A program made the position numbers and the translations under genes. Below, piece after piece: positions 1-6,427 of a stretch of 7,478 bases of DNA. Source of the stretch: Pseudomonadota bacterium (GTDB lineage: Bacteria; Pseudomonadota; Gammaproteobacteria; Burkholderiales; Burkholderiaceae); NCBI GenBank assembly GCA_963205525.1, contig CAUJJP010000137.1, positions 1 through 7,478 of the forward strand, given 5' to 3'. Each line of letters starts with the position of its first letter. Positions within the stretch are counted from its first letter, which is position 1. The notes beneath the pieces are model-generated. The model saw only the letters and a program-made list of their open reading frames with translations, ran no database searches and was not told the DNA's origin.

Positions 1-890
1 TACTGGTCGAAGTAGACGCCGTAGTCGACGTGGCCGGGATCGCTCTCGACCCAGGCGACGGTGATGTCCTTGGTGATCTGCGAGGGCAGGATGCGGACGT
101 CTTCGATGATGACGTCGGCACGGCTGTTGTTCGACTCGAAGCGCGTCGCCCCGTTGATGCGCTCGGCGTCGATCTGGACGCGGCCGGTGCCGGCGACGTT
201 ATTGTCGGCACCATCGAGCGCGGTGGACTGGGCGCGGATGACGATGTTCTCGACGCCGGTGGTGATCGGCGTCACGGCGAAGCCTTGCGAGGCTCCCATG
301 TCGGCGAACAGCGTGTCGTTGCCGGCGCCACCTTCGATGCGGTCGGCGCTCTGCAGCGAGTTCTGGCTGTCGTAGATGTAGGCGGTGAAGACGTCGTCGC
401 CCGGGGTGCCGCTCAGGTTGTCGACACCCGTCGTCAGGAAGAAGCTTCCGGCCGAGGGCAGGTAGCCCAGCGGGGCGTCTTGCGTGCCGGCGGTGCTGGA
501 GTAGGCGTTGGCCGCGGCGACCTTGGTGTTGAAGGCCGAAGCCGCAGCGCCGTAGACCGGGTCGGCGGAGAGGCTCGAGAAGAGCGCGATCACGGAAGAG
601 ATGGCAGCGCCGCGCCCGCCTTCGGGGGCGCCGGCCATGGCGTCGACCAAGTAGGCAGCACCTTCGGTGGCCGCCGTGCCGGTCAGGCCCAGGTTGGCGA
701 CGACGGTGGCGGCAACATCGGCATTGCTGGCGCGACCGAAGCTGTCGTTGAAGGCGGCGTTGATGACGGCGTTGACGCCGCCCGCGGAAGCGTTGGCCTG
801 CGCCAGTGCAGCCTGCATCGTCACGTAGCCGAGCTTGAGGCCCCAGATCGACGCGGCAGCACGAGCAACAACGGTGTTGTTAAATGCCAT
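1..890 (-). CDS. RTX / S-layer-like giant surface protein, N-terminal part (cut by window edge)
   Basis: The first 296 residues are visible; the gene runs off the left edge. It starts at ATG 890-888 with AGGAG eight bases upstream. There is no hydrophobic signal peptide. Residues 1-135 are Ala-rich and probably helical (MAFNNTVVARAA start, then segments such as DVAATVVANLGLTG), followed by a beta-rich region. Residues 150-170 (FFLTTGVDNLSGTPGDDVFT region) and the nonapeptide-like GGAGNDTLF at 187-195 are typical of RTX calcium-binding repeat proteins. The absence of a Sec signal, the helical N-terminus and the RTX-like repeats recall Caulobacter RsaA-type S-layer proteins and large RTX adhesins, which leave through type I secretion using a C-terminal signal. 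That end, and any secretion genes, lie outside the window. A CRP-type palindrome sits about 180 bp upstream. RTX-like identity is well supported; a true S-layer role is inference. An adhesin is the alternative. Confidence 0.8.
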   Translation of the reverse strand, partial: MAFNNTVVARAAASIWGLKLGYVTMQAALAQANASAGGVNAVINAAFNDSFGRASNADVAATVVANLGLTGTAATEGAAYLVDAMAGAPEGGRGAAISSVIALFSSLSADPVYGAAASAFNTKVAAANAYSSTAGTQDAPLGYLPSAGSFFLTTGVDNLSGTPGDDVFTAYIYDSQNSLQSADRIEGGAGNDTLFADMGASQGFAVTPITTGVENIVIRAQSTALDGADNNVAGTGRVQIDAERINGATRFESNNSRADVIIEDVRILPSQITKDITVAWVESDPGHVDYGVYFDQ

Positions 891-898
891 TGAGAGAG

Positions 899-903
899 CT
901 CCT
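899..903 (-). promoter_or_regulatory. Ribosome binding site of the RTX gene
   Basis: Read on the minus strand this is AGGAG, eight bases before ATG 890-888. It is the strongest Shine-Dalgarno sequence in the window, which fits an abundantly translated surface protein and fixes the start codon. Confidence 0.75.
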
Positions 904-923
904 AGTAGGTTTCAGACGGGAGT

Positions 924-942
924 GATTTCTTTGCGGGAAATC
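924..942. repeat. Short inverted repeat in the RTX leader
   Basis: GATTTC (924-929) and GAAATC (937-942) are perfect inverted arms around a 7-base loop, about 20 bases upstream of the AGGAG ribosome site. In the RTX mRNA this could form a small hairpin, or in DNA serve as an operator half-site pair. The six-base stem is AT-rich and may be chance. Confidence 0.35.
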
Positions 943-967
943 GGAGAGTGACCGACCTTGTCTTGCT

Positions 968-1049
968 CACACTCGCTTCGACCCTCGGCCTCGTGGGCCG
1001 GCGGCGGAAACAAGGGAAGGGCACGATTCGATCATGGGAAGCGAGTGTG
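968..1049. repeat. 12-bp perfect inverted repeat between CRP-type site and RTX start
   Basis: CACACTCGCTTC at 968-979 is exactly complementary to GAAGCGAGTGTG at 1038-1049, with 58 bases between. A perfect 12-base pair of arms is unlikely by chance in so short a region. If both arms are transcribed, the RTX mRNA leader would have a large stem-loop enclosing a smaller one (GGCC/GGCC at 987-990 and 996-999). If transcription starts inside, the arms may instead be paired protein-binding sites. The upstream arm lies only 21 bp from the CRP-type palindrome. Confidence 0.6.
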
Positions 1050-1069
1050 GGTGCGGACGGGAGACCCGG

Positions 1070-1087
1070 ATGTGACGACCATCACAT
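1070..1087. promoter_or_regulatory. CRP/FNR-family operator upstream of the RTX gene
   Basis: The core TGTGA-CGACCA-TCACA (1071-1086) is a perfect match to the E. coli CRP consensus TGTGA-N6-TCACA. The flanking A and T extend the arms to six perfectly paired bases. It lies 180 bp upstream of the RTX start and about 165 bp beyond the TPR/barrel stop, so it belongs to RTX control. It agrees at 12 of 16 core positions with the palindrome in front of the window's own Crp-family gene. Whether it activates or represses cannot be told, because the promoter is not fixed. Confidence 0.65.
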
Positions 1088-1150
1088 GGGTGGCCAAACT
1101 CATCGATGGGCCTCCAAGCCGCATGGGTCTGCACTCTGCCGCGGCATTAT

Positions 1151-1172
1151 GGCACCCCGACTCCGGGGGGCC
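1151..1172 (-). terminator. GC-rich hairpin, possible operon terminator
   Basis: Arms GGCaCCCCG and CGGGGgGCC (plus strand) pair at 8 of 9 positions around a four-base ACTC loop, about 80 bp past the stop of the TPR/barrel gene. No T-tract follows on the minus strand, so it would be a weak or factor-assisted terminator, or only a structured mRNA end. It separates the operon from the CRP-type site and RTX gene. Confidence 0.35.
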
Positions 1173-1216
1173 GATGGGCGGAATGGCCGAGGAGCGGGTG
1201 CGAAGTCGCCTGCAAG

Positions 1217-1233
1217 TTGTTGAAATGCAACAA
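1217..1233. repeat. TTGTTG/CAACAA inverted repeat
   Basis: TTGTTG (1217-1222) and CAACAA (1228-1233) pair perfectly around a five-base AAATG loop, about 18 bp after the stop codon of the TPR/barrel gene. It stands out as AT-rich in a GC-rich region. It could protect the mRNA end or be an operator. It is too weak to call a terminator alone. Confidence 0.3.
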
Positions 1234-1250
1234 AGCCGGCAAGCGCAGCT

Positions 1251-2744
1251 TCACCAGCGCCAGCGCAGGCCGGCGTAGCTGCTGTCTGCACGGTAGCGAA
1301 AAAGCGACAGATTGCTGACTTGTCGCGCAGCCTGCCACTTCAGCAGCGCGTCGAGGCGCTGTCCCGGGGCGCGGTACAGGGCTGCGGAGATCTCCACGGA
1401 GAGCTGGTGCAGCCCGATGCGGCGGATGGCGTTGTTTTCGAGAAGTGGGCTGTAGCCGTGCGCGTCGCGGGTGCGGCTGGCGAACCAGGCGAGTTCCAGC
1501 GCCACCGCGTCGCCCAGGGAGCCGGCCACGCGCAAGCCGGCACCGCGCGAGCGCTGGGTGCCGCCGGGGCGCTCCGGCTCCGCCGGGCGATCGCGGGCGA
1601 GGCGGGCGTCGAGCGCCCACACCCAGTCGGCGCCCACCCCGAGCGGGCACTGGAGGGCGCCAAGCCAGGTGTCGATGGCGGCGTTCAGGCTGGTGGTGAG
1701 GCTCTGCACGCGATGCTCGCGATCGAGCGCCAAGCGCGAGCGACAGGGGCCGACGGCGCTTTCGGCGGCCAGCGTCAGGCGGCGCAGCCGGTAGGGTTCA
1801 CTCAAAGGCCCGTCGACGCCGGCCAGGCCGAAGTCGATCGAGCCGCGAACGCCGTAGGCGGCGTGACTGAGCCCGAGGACCCACTGCCACTGTCGCCAGT
1901 CGGTGGCATGGCGGGCGGGCGCGGCACGCGCGCCGAGGATGAGGCCGCTGCGCAAGGCGGTGGCCGGTTGCGGCACGTAGCCGATCTCCAGGGCGGCGGC
2001 GGTCAGGGCTGCGGCGCCGGCGCGCGGCCGGCTCTCGAGCGGCAGGGTGAGCGGGCCGTCGGGCAGCGTCAGGGTGAGCTCGCTCAGGTCGGGGGAACGG
2101 TCGAGGTTGCCTTCGCGACCGACCAGCAGGCTGATCTCGCCGACGGCGCTCCAGGCCGGGCGCAGCGCATGGCCCAGGCGCACGGCGGGCAGGGCGAAGG
2201 CGTTGCGGCGTTCGTCGGGATAGAGGCGGGCGCGCAGCGCGGGCGGCAGGTCCGCCCGGTGCCTGAGCTGCTGCGAGAGCTCGTGCAAAGCGTCGGGCTG
2301 GCCAAGTTCGGCCAGCGCGAGGGCCAGGTCGACCCGCGCGCCCAGGGCTTCGGGGTCCAGCAGCACGGCGCGCTCCAGCCACAGCAGGGCCTGCGCGGCA
2401 TCGCCGTCCTCGAGCAGCAACGCACCGAGGGTGGCGAGGAAGGCGGCATCGTCCAGGCACAGCGGGCGCAGGCGCTGCATGGTGGCGATGCGCGCACGGC
2501 GGCCGATGAGGCCAAGCGGCCAGTCGAGCCTGACCTGCGCGCTGCAGTCCGGGCCGACACTCAGGGCCGCGGCCGAAGCGCCGACGGTGTCGGTCGCCGC
2601 CTGGGCGGGAGCCGGCAGCAGGACCGGCAGCACAGCCGCCATGCCGATGAGGCGCAGCAGCAGCCGCCGCAGGCGTGCGCACGCAGGGGCCGGCCGGCGC
2701 GGGCGCACGCAGCGCACGCGCGCCGCCCTCGCCTGCCGGGTCAC
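1251..2744 (-). CDS. TPR-containing outer-membrane beta-barrel protein (Slam/DUF560-like architecture)
   Basis: The likely start is GTG 2744-2742, which overlaps the upstream stop as GTGA and suggests translational coupling; it gives 497 residues. Another GTG at 2834 would add 30 residues inside the cyclase gene and shows no Shine-Dalgarno. An Arg-rich leader, then RLIGMAAVLPVLLPAPAQA, forms a Sec signal cleaved near residue 49. Residues about 98-165 hold TPR-like helices (ALLLEDGDAAQALLWLERAV, LALALAELGQPDALHEL). From about 202 to the end there are alternating hydrophobic beta strands, and the chain ends in SSYAGLRWRW, an aromatic outer-membrane-barrel terminus. Signal peptide, TPR and a roughly 300-residue barrel is the Slam (PF04575/DUF560) architecture; Slams move surface proteins across the outer membrane. 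Cys67 and Cys96 could form a disulfide. The outer-membrane location is fairly sure; a Slam function is inference from architecture. A generic TPR porin-like protein is the alternative. Confidence 0.72.
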   Translation of the reverse strand: MTRQARAARVRCVRPRRPAPACARLRRLLLRLIGMAAVLPVLLPAPAQAATDTVGASAAALSVGPDCSAQVRLDWPLGLIGRRARIATMQRLRPLCLDDAAFLATLGALLLEDGDAAQALLWLERAVLLDPEALGARVDLALALAELGQPDALHELSQQLRHRADLPPALRARLYPDERRNAFALPAVRLGHALRPAWSAVGEISLLVGREGNLDRSPDLSELTLTLPDGPLTLPLESRPRAGAAALTAAALEIGYVPQPATALRSGLILGARAAPARHATDWRQWQWVLGLSHAAYGVRGSIDFGLAGVDGPLSEPYRLRRLTLAAESAVGPCRSRLALDREHRVQSLTTSLNAAIDTWLGALQCPLGVGADWVWALDARLARDRPAEPERPGGTQRSRGAGLRVAGSLGDAVALELAWFASRTRDAHGYSPLLENNAIRRIGLHQLSVEISAALYRAPGQRLDALLKWQAARQVSNLSLFRYRADSSYAGLRWRW

Positions 2745-4858
2745 GCGTGGCGCCGCCGAAGGGTTGCCGGCGCGCTTGTCGAAGCGGAGCCTGGCGGCCC
2801 CCTGCGCGACGGGGTGGCGCTCCAGCGCGACCACTCGTCGCCCTCGGCGGCAGGAGCGGCGTCACCGACTGCGCTGCTGGCCCAGTTGGGGTCGACATCG
2901 CTCAGCTCACGCCAGCTCGCGGGCGCGAAGAGCGGGTAATGCCGGCCCAGGCCCTCGAGCAGGTAGTCGCCAAGCACGACGACATCCTGCCCCTGAAGGA
3001 CGCGTGCGAGGCGCGGGCCGATGAGGACGGGAATCGACAGGTCTGCGGTCATTTGCTGGATGCGGCTGGCCACGCTCACCGGCTCGCCCAGGGCAGCGTG
3101 GGCGCGGCGCCGGCTCGGACCGAAGGAGCCGACGATGGCGGTCCCGGCCTCGACGCCGACCCCCAGCGCCAGCGGTTGGATGGGGCTGTCGTCGGCCACC
3201 GGGTGCCGGCTGGCGAGCAGGGGCCGCGTCTGCCGCACAAGATCCTGCGCTGCCGCCAGGGCCTGCGCCGCGGCGGCAGCGTTGGCGTCCGACCAGACGG
3301 CGACAAGGGTGTCGCCGACGACATTGTCGACCACGGCGCCATGGCGCTCGAGGATGTCCACCGCCAGGCAGCAGTAGGCATGCAGCAGGGAGGCGACCTC
3401 GTCGGCGTCGCCGTGCGTGGCCAGCGCCGTGAAGTTGCGGATGCCGGCCACCAGCACGCAGACCTCGCGGGACTCGAGCTGCAGGCTGCCGCTGGGCTCG
3501 GAGGCCATCAGCTGGCGGGCGACCGGACCGGGCAGATAGGCGCCCAGATGCGCCGACAGACGTTCGCGCTGCGCGCGCACCAGGGCGTGCTCGACGGTGG
3601 CCAGGGCGACCGAGGCCAGCAGGCAGAAGCTGACCAGCGGCAGCCAGGGCAGCCAGAGCGCGTAGCCCAGCAGTGCAACGCTTACGAGCGCGAGGAGACC
3701 GAGGGCGAGGGCGAGGCCGATGAGCGGCAGGCGCTTGGCCGGAACGGCACGCTGCCGCACCGCGCTCGCCAGCAGCAGACCGGCCAGCGCAGACAGCGCC
3801 AGGCCCTGCGCCAGCGGCCAGTGCCCCGGCGTGTAGGGAATGCGCTGGTCGAGCAGGCCCACCAGGGCCTGGGCGTGGACTTCGAGGCCGGCGGCCACCG
3901 GGGCCAGCGGGGTGGCCACGGTGTCGCCGACGCCGAACGCGGTGGCACCGACGATGACCATGGCGCCTGCGAGCAGATCGAGGTCGGCGCGGCCCTTGAT
4001 GATGTCGGCCGCCGAAACCGACAGCATGGCCTGCCGTGCAAGCGCGAAGGGCACGCGCAGGTTGCCCTGCCCATCGAGCGGAACCCGCAGGCCCGGCAGG
4101 CTCGCCGAGGTGAGCCAGGCCGCGGGGGCCAGGCCGGGCGGATAGGGCGAGGCCTCGGTCATGTCGTGCCACGCCCAGTCGGGGGGCGGGAGTGCTGCCG
4201 GATGACCCGCCGGATCGGGCTGCGCGGCGCGCCAGAGAATGGCCAGCGCCAGGCTCGGCCGGGCGTGGCCCTGGTGGCAGATCAGCGCCGGAACCTCGCG
4301 GACGACGCCGTCACTGCCCACGCGCGGCGTAATGTGTCCACCGACCGGATGCGCCTGCAGCAGCGTGGCCGCGGTGCCGTAATAGCCGAAGGAGCGAGGC
4401 GCGAAGGAGGGACAAGCGGGCACCGCGGAGGCGAGGTCGACCTCGCCGACGGCGGGTGTGACCCCGGGATCGATGGAGAGCACCTGAGCGACGACCGCGG
4501 GCGCGCCGCTCCAGGCCTCGCGCAGTTGCCCGTCACCCGGCCGCTCGTCGGGAAAGGCGATGTCGAAGGCCTGCACCCGCGCCCCCGAGGCCGCCAGTCG
4601 CAAGGAGAGCTCGGCCATGGTGGCGCGCGACCAGGGCCAGGGGCCGATCTCGGCCAGACTGCGCTCATCGATATCGACGAGAACGACGCGCCGCTCGGGC
4701 GCATCGCGCGCGCCCAGGCGCCAAGCCCAGTCGGCGACGCGGTCTTCGAAGCCGGAAACGGCCTGCGGCGCGAGGAGCGCGGGCATGACCGCGCCCAGCA
4801 GCGCCACGAGCAGGGCAAGCCCACGCAACAGCCAGGGATGCCGTCGCCAGACTTGCAT
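2741..4858 (-). CDS. CHASE2-domain membrane protein with degenerate class III adenylate/guanylate cyclase domain
   Basis: The protein has 705 residues and starts at ATG 4858, with GAGG four bases upstream and 48 bp after the FecR stop. A membrane helix at about 10-30 precedes a periplasmic CHASE2 sensor (about 37-335; VVLVDIDERSLAEIGPWPW, VQAFDIAFPDE, MVIVGATAFGVGDTVATPL). Membrane helices follow to about 430, then a cytoplasmic class III nucleotidyl cyclase fold (about 464-645) and a Pro/Ser/Arg-rich tail. Canonical cyclase residues are mostly lost. The first metal Asp is Gly472 (VLVAGIRNFT), the substrate Lys is Asn512 (DNVVGD), the base-contacting Asp/Thr is Ala588 and the transition-state Asn is Ser595 (LGEPVSVASR). 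Only metal Asp516 and Arg599 remain. The fold is clear, but cAMP or cGMP synthesis is doubtful. It may act as a signalling scaffold or a partner subunit in a heterodimer. It is the middle gene of the FecR-CHASE2-TPR/barrel operon, and its stop overlaps the next start. Confidence 0.85.
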   Translation of the reverse strand: MQVWRRHPWLLRGLALLVALLGAVMPALLAPQAVSGFEDRVADWAWRLGARDAPERRVVLVDIDERSLAEIGPWPWSRATMAELSLRLAASGARVQAFDIAFPDERPGDGQLREAWSGAPAVVAQVLSIDPGVTPAVGEVDLASAVPACPSFAPRSFGYYGTAATLLQAHPVGGHITPRVGSDGVVREVPALICHQGHARPSLALAILWRAAQPDPAGHPAALPPPDWAWHDMTEASPYPPGLAPAAWLTSASLPGLRVPLDGQGNLRVPFALARQAMLSVSAADIIKGRADLDLLAGAMVIVGATAFGVGDTVATPLAPVAAGLEVHAQALVGLLDQRIPYTPGHWPLAQGLALSALAGLLLASAVRQRAVPAKRLPLIGLALALGLLALVSVALLGYALWLPWLPLVSFCLLASVALATVEHALVRAQRERLSAHLGAYLPGPVARQLMASEPSGSLQLESREVCVLVAGIRNFTALATHGDADEVASLLHAYCCLAVDILERHGAVVDNVVGDTLVAVWSDANAAAAAQALAAAQDLVRQTRPLLASRHPVADDSPIQPLALGVGVEAGTAIVGSFGPSRRRAHAALGEPVSVASRIQQMTADLSIPVLIGPRLARVLQGQDVVVLGDYLLEGLGRHYPLFAPASWRELSDVDPNWASSAVGDAAPAAEGDEWSRWSATPSRRGPPGSASTSAPATLRRRHA

Positions 4859-4906
4859 CGTGCCTCAGATCATCCGTGAATGGGGTCGGCGCGGCAGACG
4901 CGGTGC

Positions 4907-6295
4907 TCAGGGGCCCCAGAGCGTATGGCCCCGGAACCAGCCGCCCGCGGCGCTGCGCTCGAAGAGGTAACCCGCCTCACGCCCGTCAAGCGACACCGCA
5001 CCGGACACCCGCTGATCGGCACGCACGTCGTAGGCGCCCTCACGCTGGGCAAACAAGCCATTGCCGCGCAGGTCGCCGCCCATGCGCAGTTCCCCCTTGA
5101 TGCCGGAAGCGGAGGTGAGATCCAGCGCGGTGGCAAAGCTGCGACGCGAGAAGTCGATCGTGAGGTTGCTTCGGTTCACGGCTGCCGCCTCACTGAACCC
5201 GGCGCCCTCGAACACGGCCGTTGCACGATTCAGCCGGAACTCCGCGGTGCCGCGCAAGGTACTGGGAAAGAGTTCGCCGGGCGTGGTTTGATTGGCACGA
5301 AACAAGCCCGCTTCGTCGTCGGCGACGGTGACGTGGCGGTTCAGGCTGGCCAGCGCGAAGGGGACGCTGAGTTTGTCGTCCTCGCGGGCGCTGAGCGCCC
5401 AGTGCCCCCAGATCAACTGGCCCGACAGGCTGGAGGGACGATTGAGATCCTGGTTGGCGCCGACCGCTGCCAGCTTGAGCAGGCCTGCTGCCGCTCCATC
5501 GTTGCCGCGGCGGGCCTCGGCCTCGGTGGGCTCGGCCGCAAGAAGGCCGCTCATCCGCGCGGCGGCGAGGGCGCGCTGCTCGCGCGGATGCGAGGCCTCG
5601 CCTGCCACCAGGATGCCTGCCGGATCGCCCGGCACGATGCGCGTCACCCCTTCGCCGGGGCGAACGACCGCCATCACGCGGCCCATCGCAGCCGACAACT
5701 CGCGCACGTCGGCGCCGCCGCAGGGGCCGAGGCCTGCCGCCGCACAGGTCTTGCCCAGGGGGCTGACGACGATCGCGCCGTCGGCAACGGTGGCCTTGTC
5801 GCCCCCGGCATCGGTCTGCACGATGAAGTCGGTGCCGCGAACGCCGATCGCGGAGATGGGCGTGTTGAGGCGAAAGCGCGACTTGTCGACCTCGGTGGCA
5901 GCGCCCGAGATCGACCGCGTGGCGCCCTTCTCGACCAGCAGGCGAACCTCGTTGGCCTGCGGCCGCTTGGCGTCGTAGTGGTAGGCCTGGATCTGGAGCA
6001 CGCTGTCGGGACGCACGCTGATGGATGCGTTGTCGACGAAGCGCATGTAGACATGGCCGTTGCCTGCCGTCTCGATGCGATCGCCGACGTGAACGGCCAT
6101 GTCCCGCTGCACGAGCGCGCGCGCGCCATCGGCACGAACGAGCCACGACTGGCCGATCTGGAAGCTGACGCGACCGACCTCGGCCGCCTGCGCGTCAGCC
6201 TGTACCTGCGCGTGGGCGGCTATCCCGACGGACGCGCATGCCAGCAGGAACGAGTGGCGACGAAGGCGACGAAGCGTAGGTGTGATGTGAAGCAT
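4907..6295 (-). CDS. Secreted FecR-domain protein with a C-terminal TbpB-like beta region
   Basis: The protein has 462 residues from ATG 6295. The ribosome site is weak (GAAAGAG). An in-frame ATG at 6385 is rejected because it lies in the operator and would bury the signal peptide. A basic n-region and FLLACASVGIAAHA form a signal peptide cleaved after about residue 29. The FecR domain (PF04773) spans about 40-185, with VGDRIETAGNGHVYMRFVD and the diagnostic TPISAIGVRGTDFIV at about 145-159. Unlike classic FecR anti-sigma factors it has no transmembrane helix and no FecI neighbour, so it is a periplasmic or exported protein. From about 300 to the end the sequence is beta-rich (RGTAEFRL, LTIDFSRRSFATALDL, GAVSLDGREAGYLFER, GWFRGHTLWG). 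This resembles the small C-terminal barrel of transferrin-binding-protein-type proteins, by eye only. It is the first gene of the operon, with the CHASE2 protein 48 bp downstream. The role is unproven: envelope sensing or a scaffold, perhaps signalling to CHASE2. Confidence 0.85.
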   Translation of the reverse strand: MLHITPTLRRLRRHSFLLACASVGIAAHAQVQADAQAAEVGRVSFQIGQSWLVRADGARALVQRDMAVHVGDRIETAGNGHVYMRFVDNASISVRPDSVLQIQAYHYDAKRPQANEVRLLVEKGATRSISGAATEVDKSRFRLNTPISAIGVRGTDFIVQTDAGGDKATVADGAIVVSPLGKTCAAAGLGPCGGADVRELSAAMGRVMAVVRPGEGVTRIVPGDPAGILVAGEASHPREQRALAAARMSGLLAAEPTEAEARRGNDGAAAGLLKLAAVGANQDLNRPSSLSGQLIWGHWALSAREDDKLSVPFALASLNRHVTVADDEAGLFRANQTTPGELFPSTLRGTAEFRLNRATAVFEGAGFSEAAAVNRSNLTIDFSRRSFATALDLTSASGIKGELRMGGDLRGNGLFAQREGAYDVRADQRVSGAVSLDGREAGYLFERSAAGGWFRGHTLWGP

Positions 6296-6427
6296 CTCAG
6301 TCTCTTTCGTGGGCGGGAAGCACCCTCTCGAGGTGAGCGAAAATGGATAGTGCCTTGATTCTGATCGCCCTTCTGTGTCCTGCATCACAGTCCGAAGGCT
6401 TGGTGAAGGGCACATTCGCAGTTGTCG
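6296..6427. promoter_or_regulatory. Divergent promoter region of the FecR operon and the Crp-family gene
   Basis: These 132 bp must hold the promoters of both divergent transcripts. A CRP-type palindrome sits at 6373-6390, 78 bp from the FecR start and 37 bp from the regulator's ATG. For the minus strand a weak TATCCA (6349-6344) could be a -10 box. It would place the palindrome near -44, close to the class II activation position. On the plus strand the palindrome is so near the start codon that it would overlap the regulator's promoter, which suggests autoregulation. No convincing -35/-10 pair was found, so this layout is inference. Confidence 0.5.
6373..6390. promoter_or_regulatory. CRP/FNR-family operator between FecR operon and regulator gene
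   Basis: TGTGT-CCTGCA-TCACA at 6374-6389 differs from TGTGA-N6-TCACA at one base. The flanking C and G give CTGTG/CACAG arms. It shares TGTG-n-C-nnn-CATCACA with the palindrome at 1071-1086. Its place in front of a Crp-family gene with a matching recognition helix makes it the probable site of that regulator. Confidence 0.65.

Larger units (their letters stand above)
891..1250. other. Intergenic regulatory region upstream of the RTX gene
   Basis: This 360-bp stretch lies between the stop of the TPR/barrel gene and the start of the RTX gene, both on the minus strand. The small open frames here lack a ribosome site and recognisable protein character, so I see no gene. It holds, from the TPR gene towards the RTX gene: a TTGTTG/CAACAA inverted repeat, a GC-rich hairpin that may end the operon, a perfect CRP-type palindrome, a 12-bp inverted repeat with 58 bp between arms, a small hairpin and the RBS. 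I could not fix a sigma-70 promoter. Weak minus-strand candidates for the -10 box are CATGAT (1036-1031) and TCGAAT (1031-1026). The latter would put the CRP-type site near -60, the class I activation distance. Confidence 0.6.

Noticed and set aside
262..275. GTGA-N6-TCAC CRP-like palindrome
   Set aside because: It lies inside the RTX coding region, matches only four bases per arm and lacks the flanks shared by the two intergenic sites; probably chance.
30..893. 287-codon plus-strand frame opposite the RTX gene
   Set aside because: Gly/Asp/Val-rich reverse reading of an RTX-type gene; no domain and no start signal.
1146..1151. Minus-strand CATAAT, 5 of 6 to a -10 box
   Set aside because: No -35 match at normal spacing. 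It would put the CRP-type palindrome far downstream of the start site.
1320..2939. 539-codon plus-strand frame opposite the TPR/barrel gene
   Set aside because: It is a GC shadow: Gly/Ala/Gln-rich, no signal or domain, and no ribosome site. The minus-strand frame has signal peptide, TPR and barrel features.
2675..4879. 734-codon open frame on the plus strand, antisense to the CHASE2 gene
   Set aside because: It mirrors a well-recognised protein on the other strand. Its translation is low-complexity Arg/Gly/Gln-rich with no domain, the usual result of G/C third positions.
4907..6295. Lipoprotein reading of the FecR signal (L-L-A-C20)
   Set aside because: The hydrophobic stretch before Cys20 is too short, and the position -2 Leu is atypical. 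Cleavage at AHA near residue 29 fits better.
4880..6358. 492-codon plus-strand frame opposite the FecR gene
   Set aside because: The FecR domain and signal peptide on the minus strand explain this stretch; the plus translation shows no recognisable features.
6296..6385. Extended FecR start at ATG 6385
   Set aside because: It overlaps the operator and would place 30 polar residues before an otherwise normal signal peptide.
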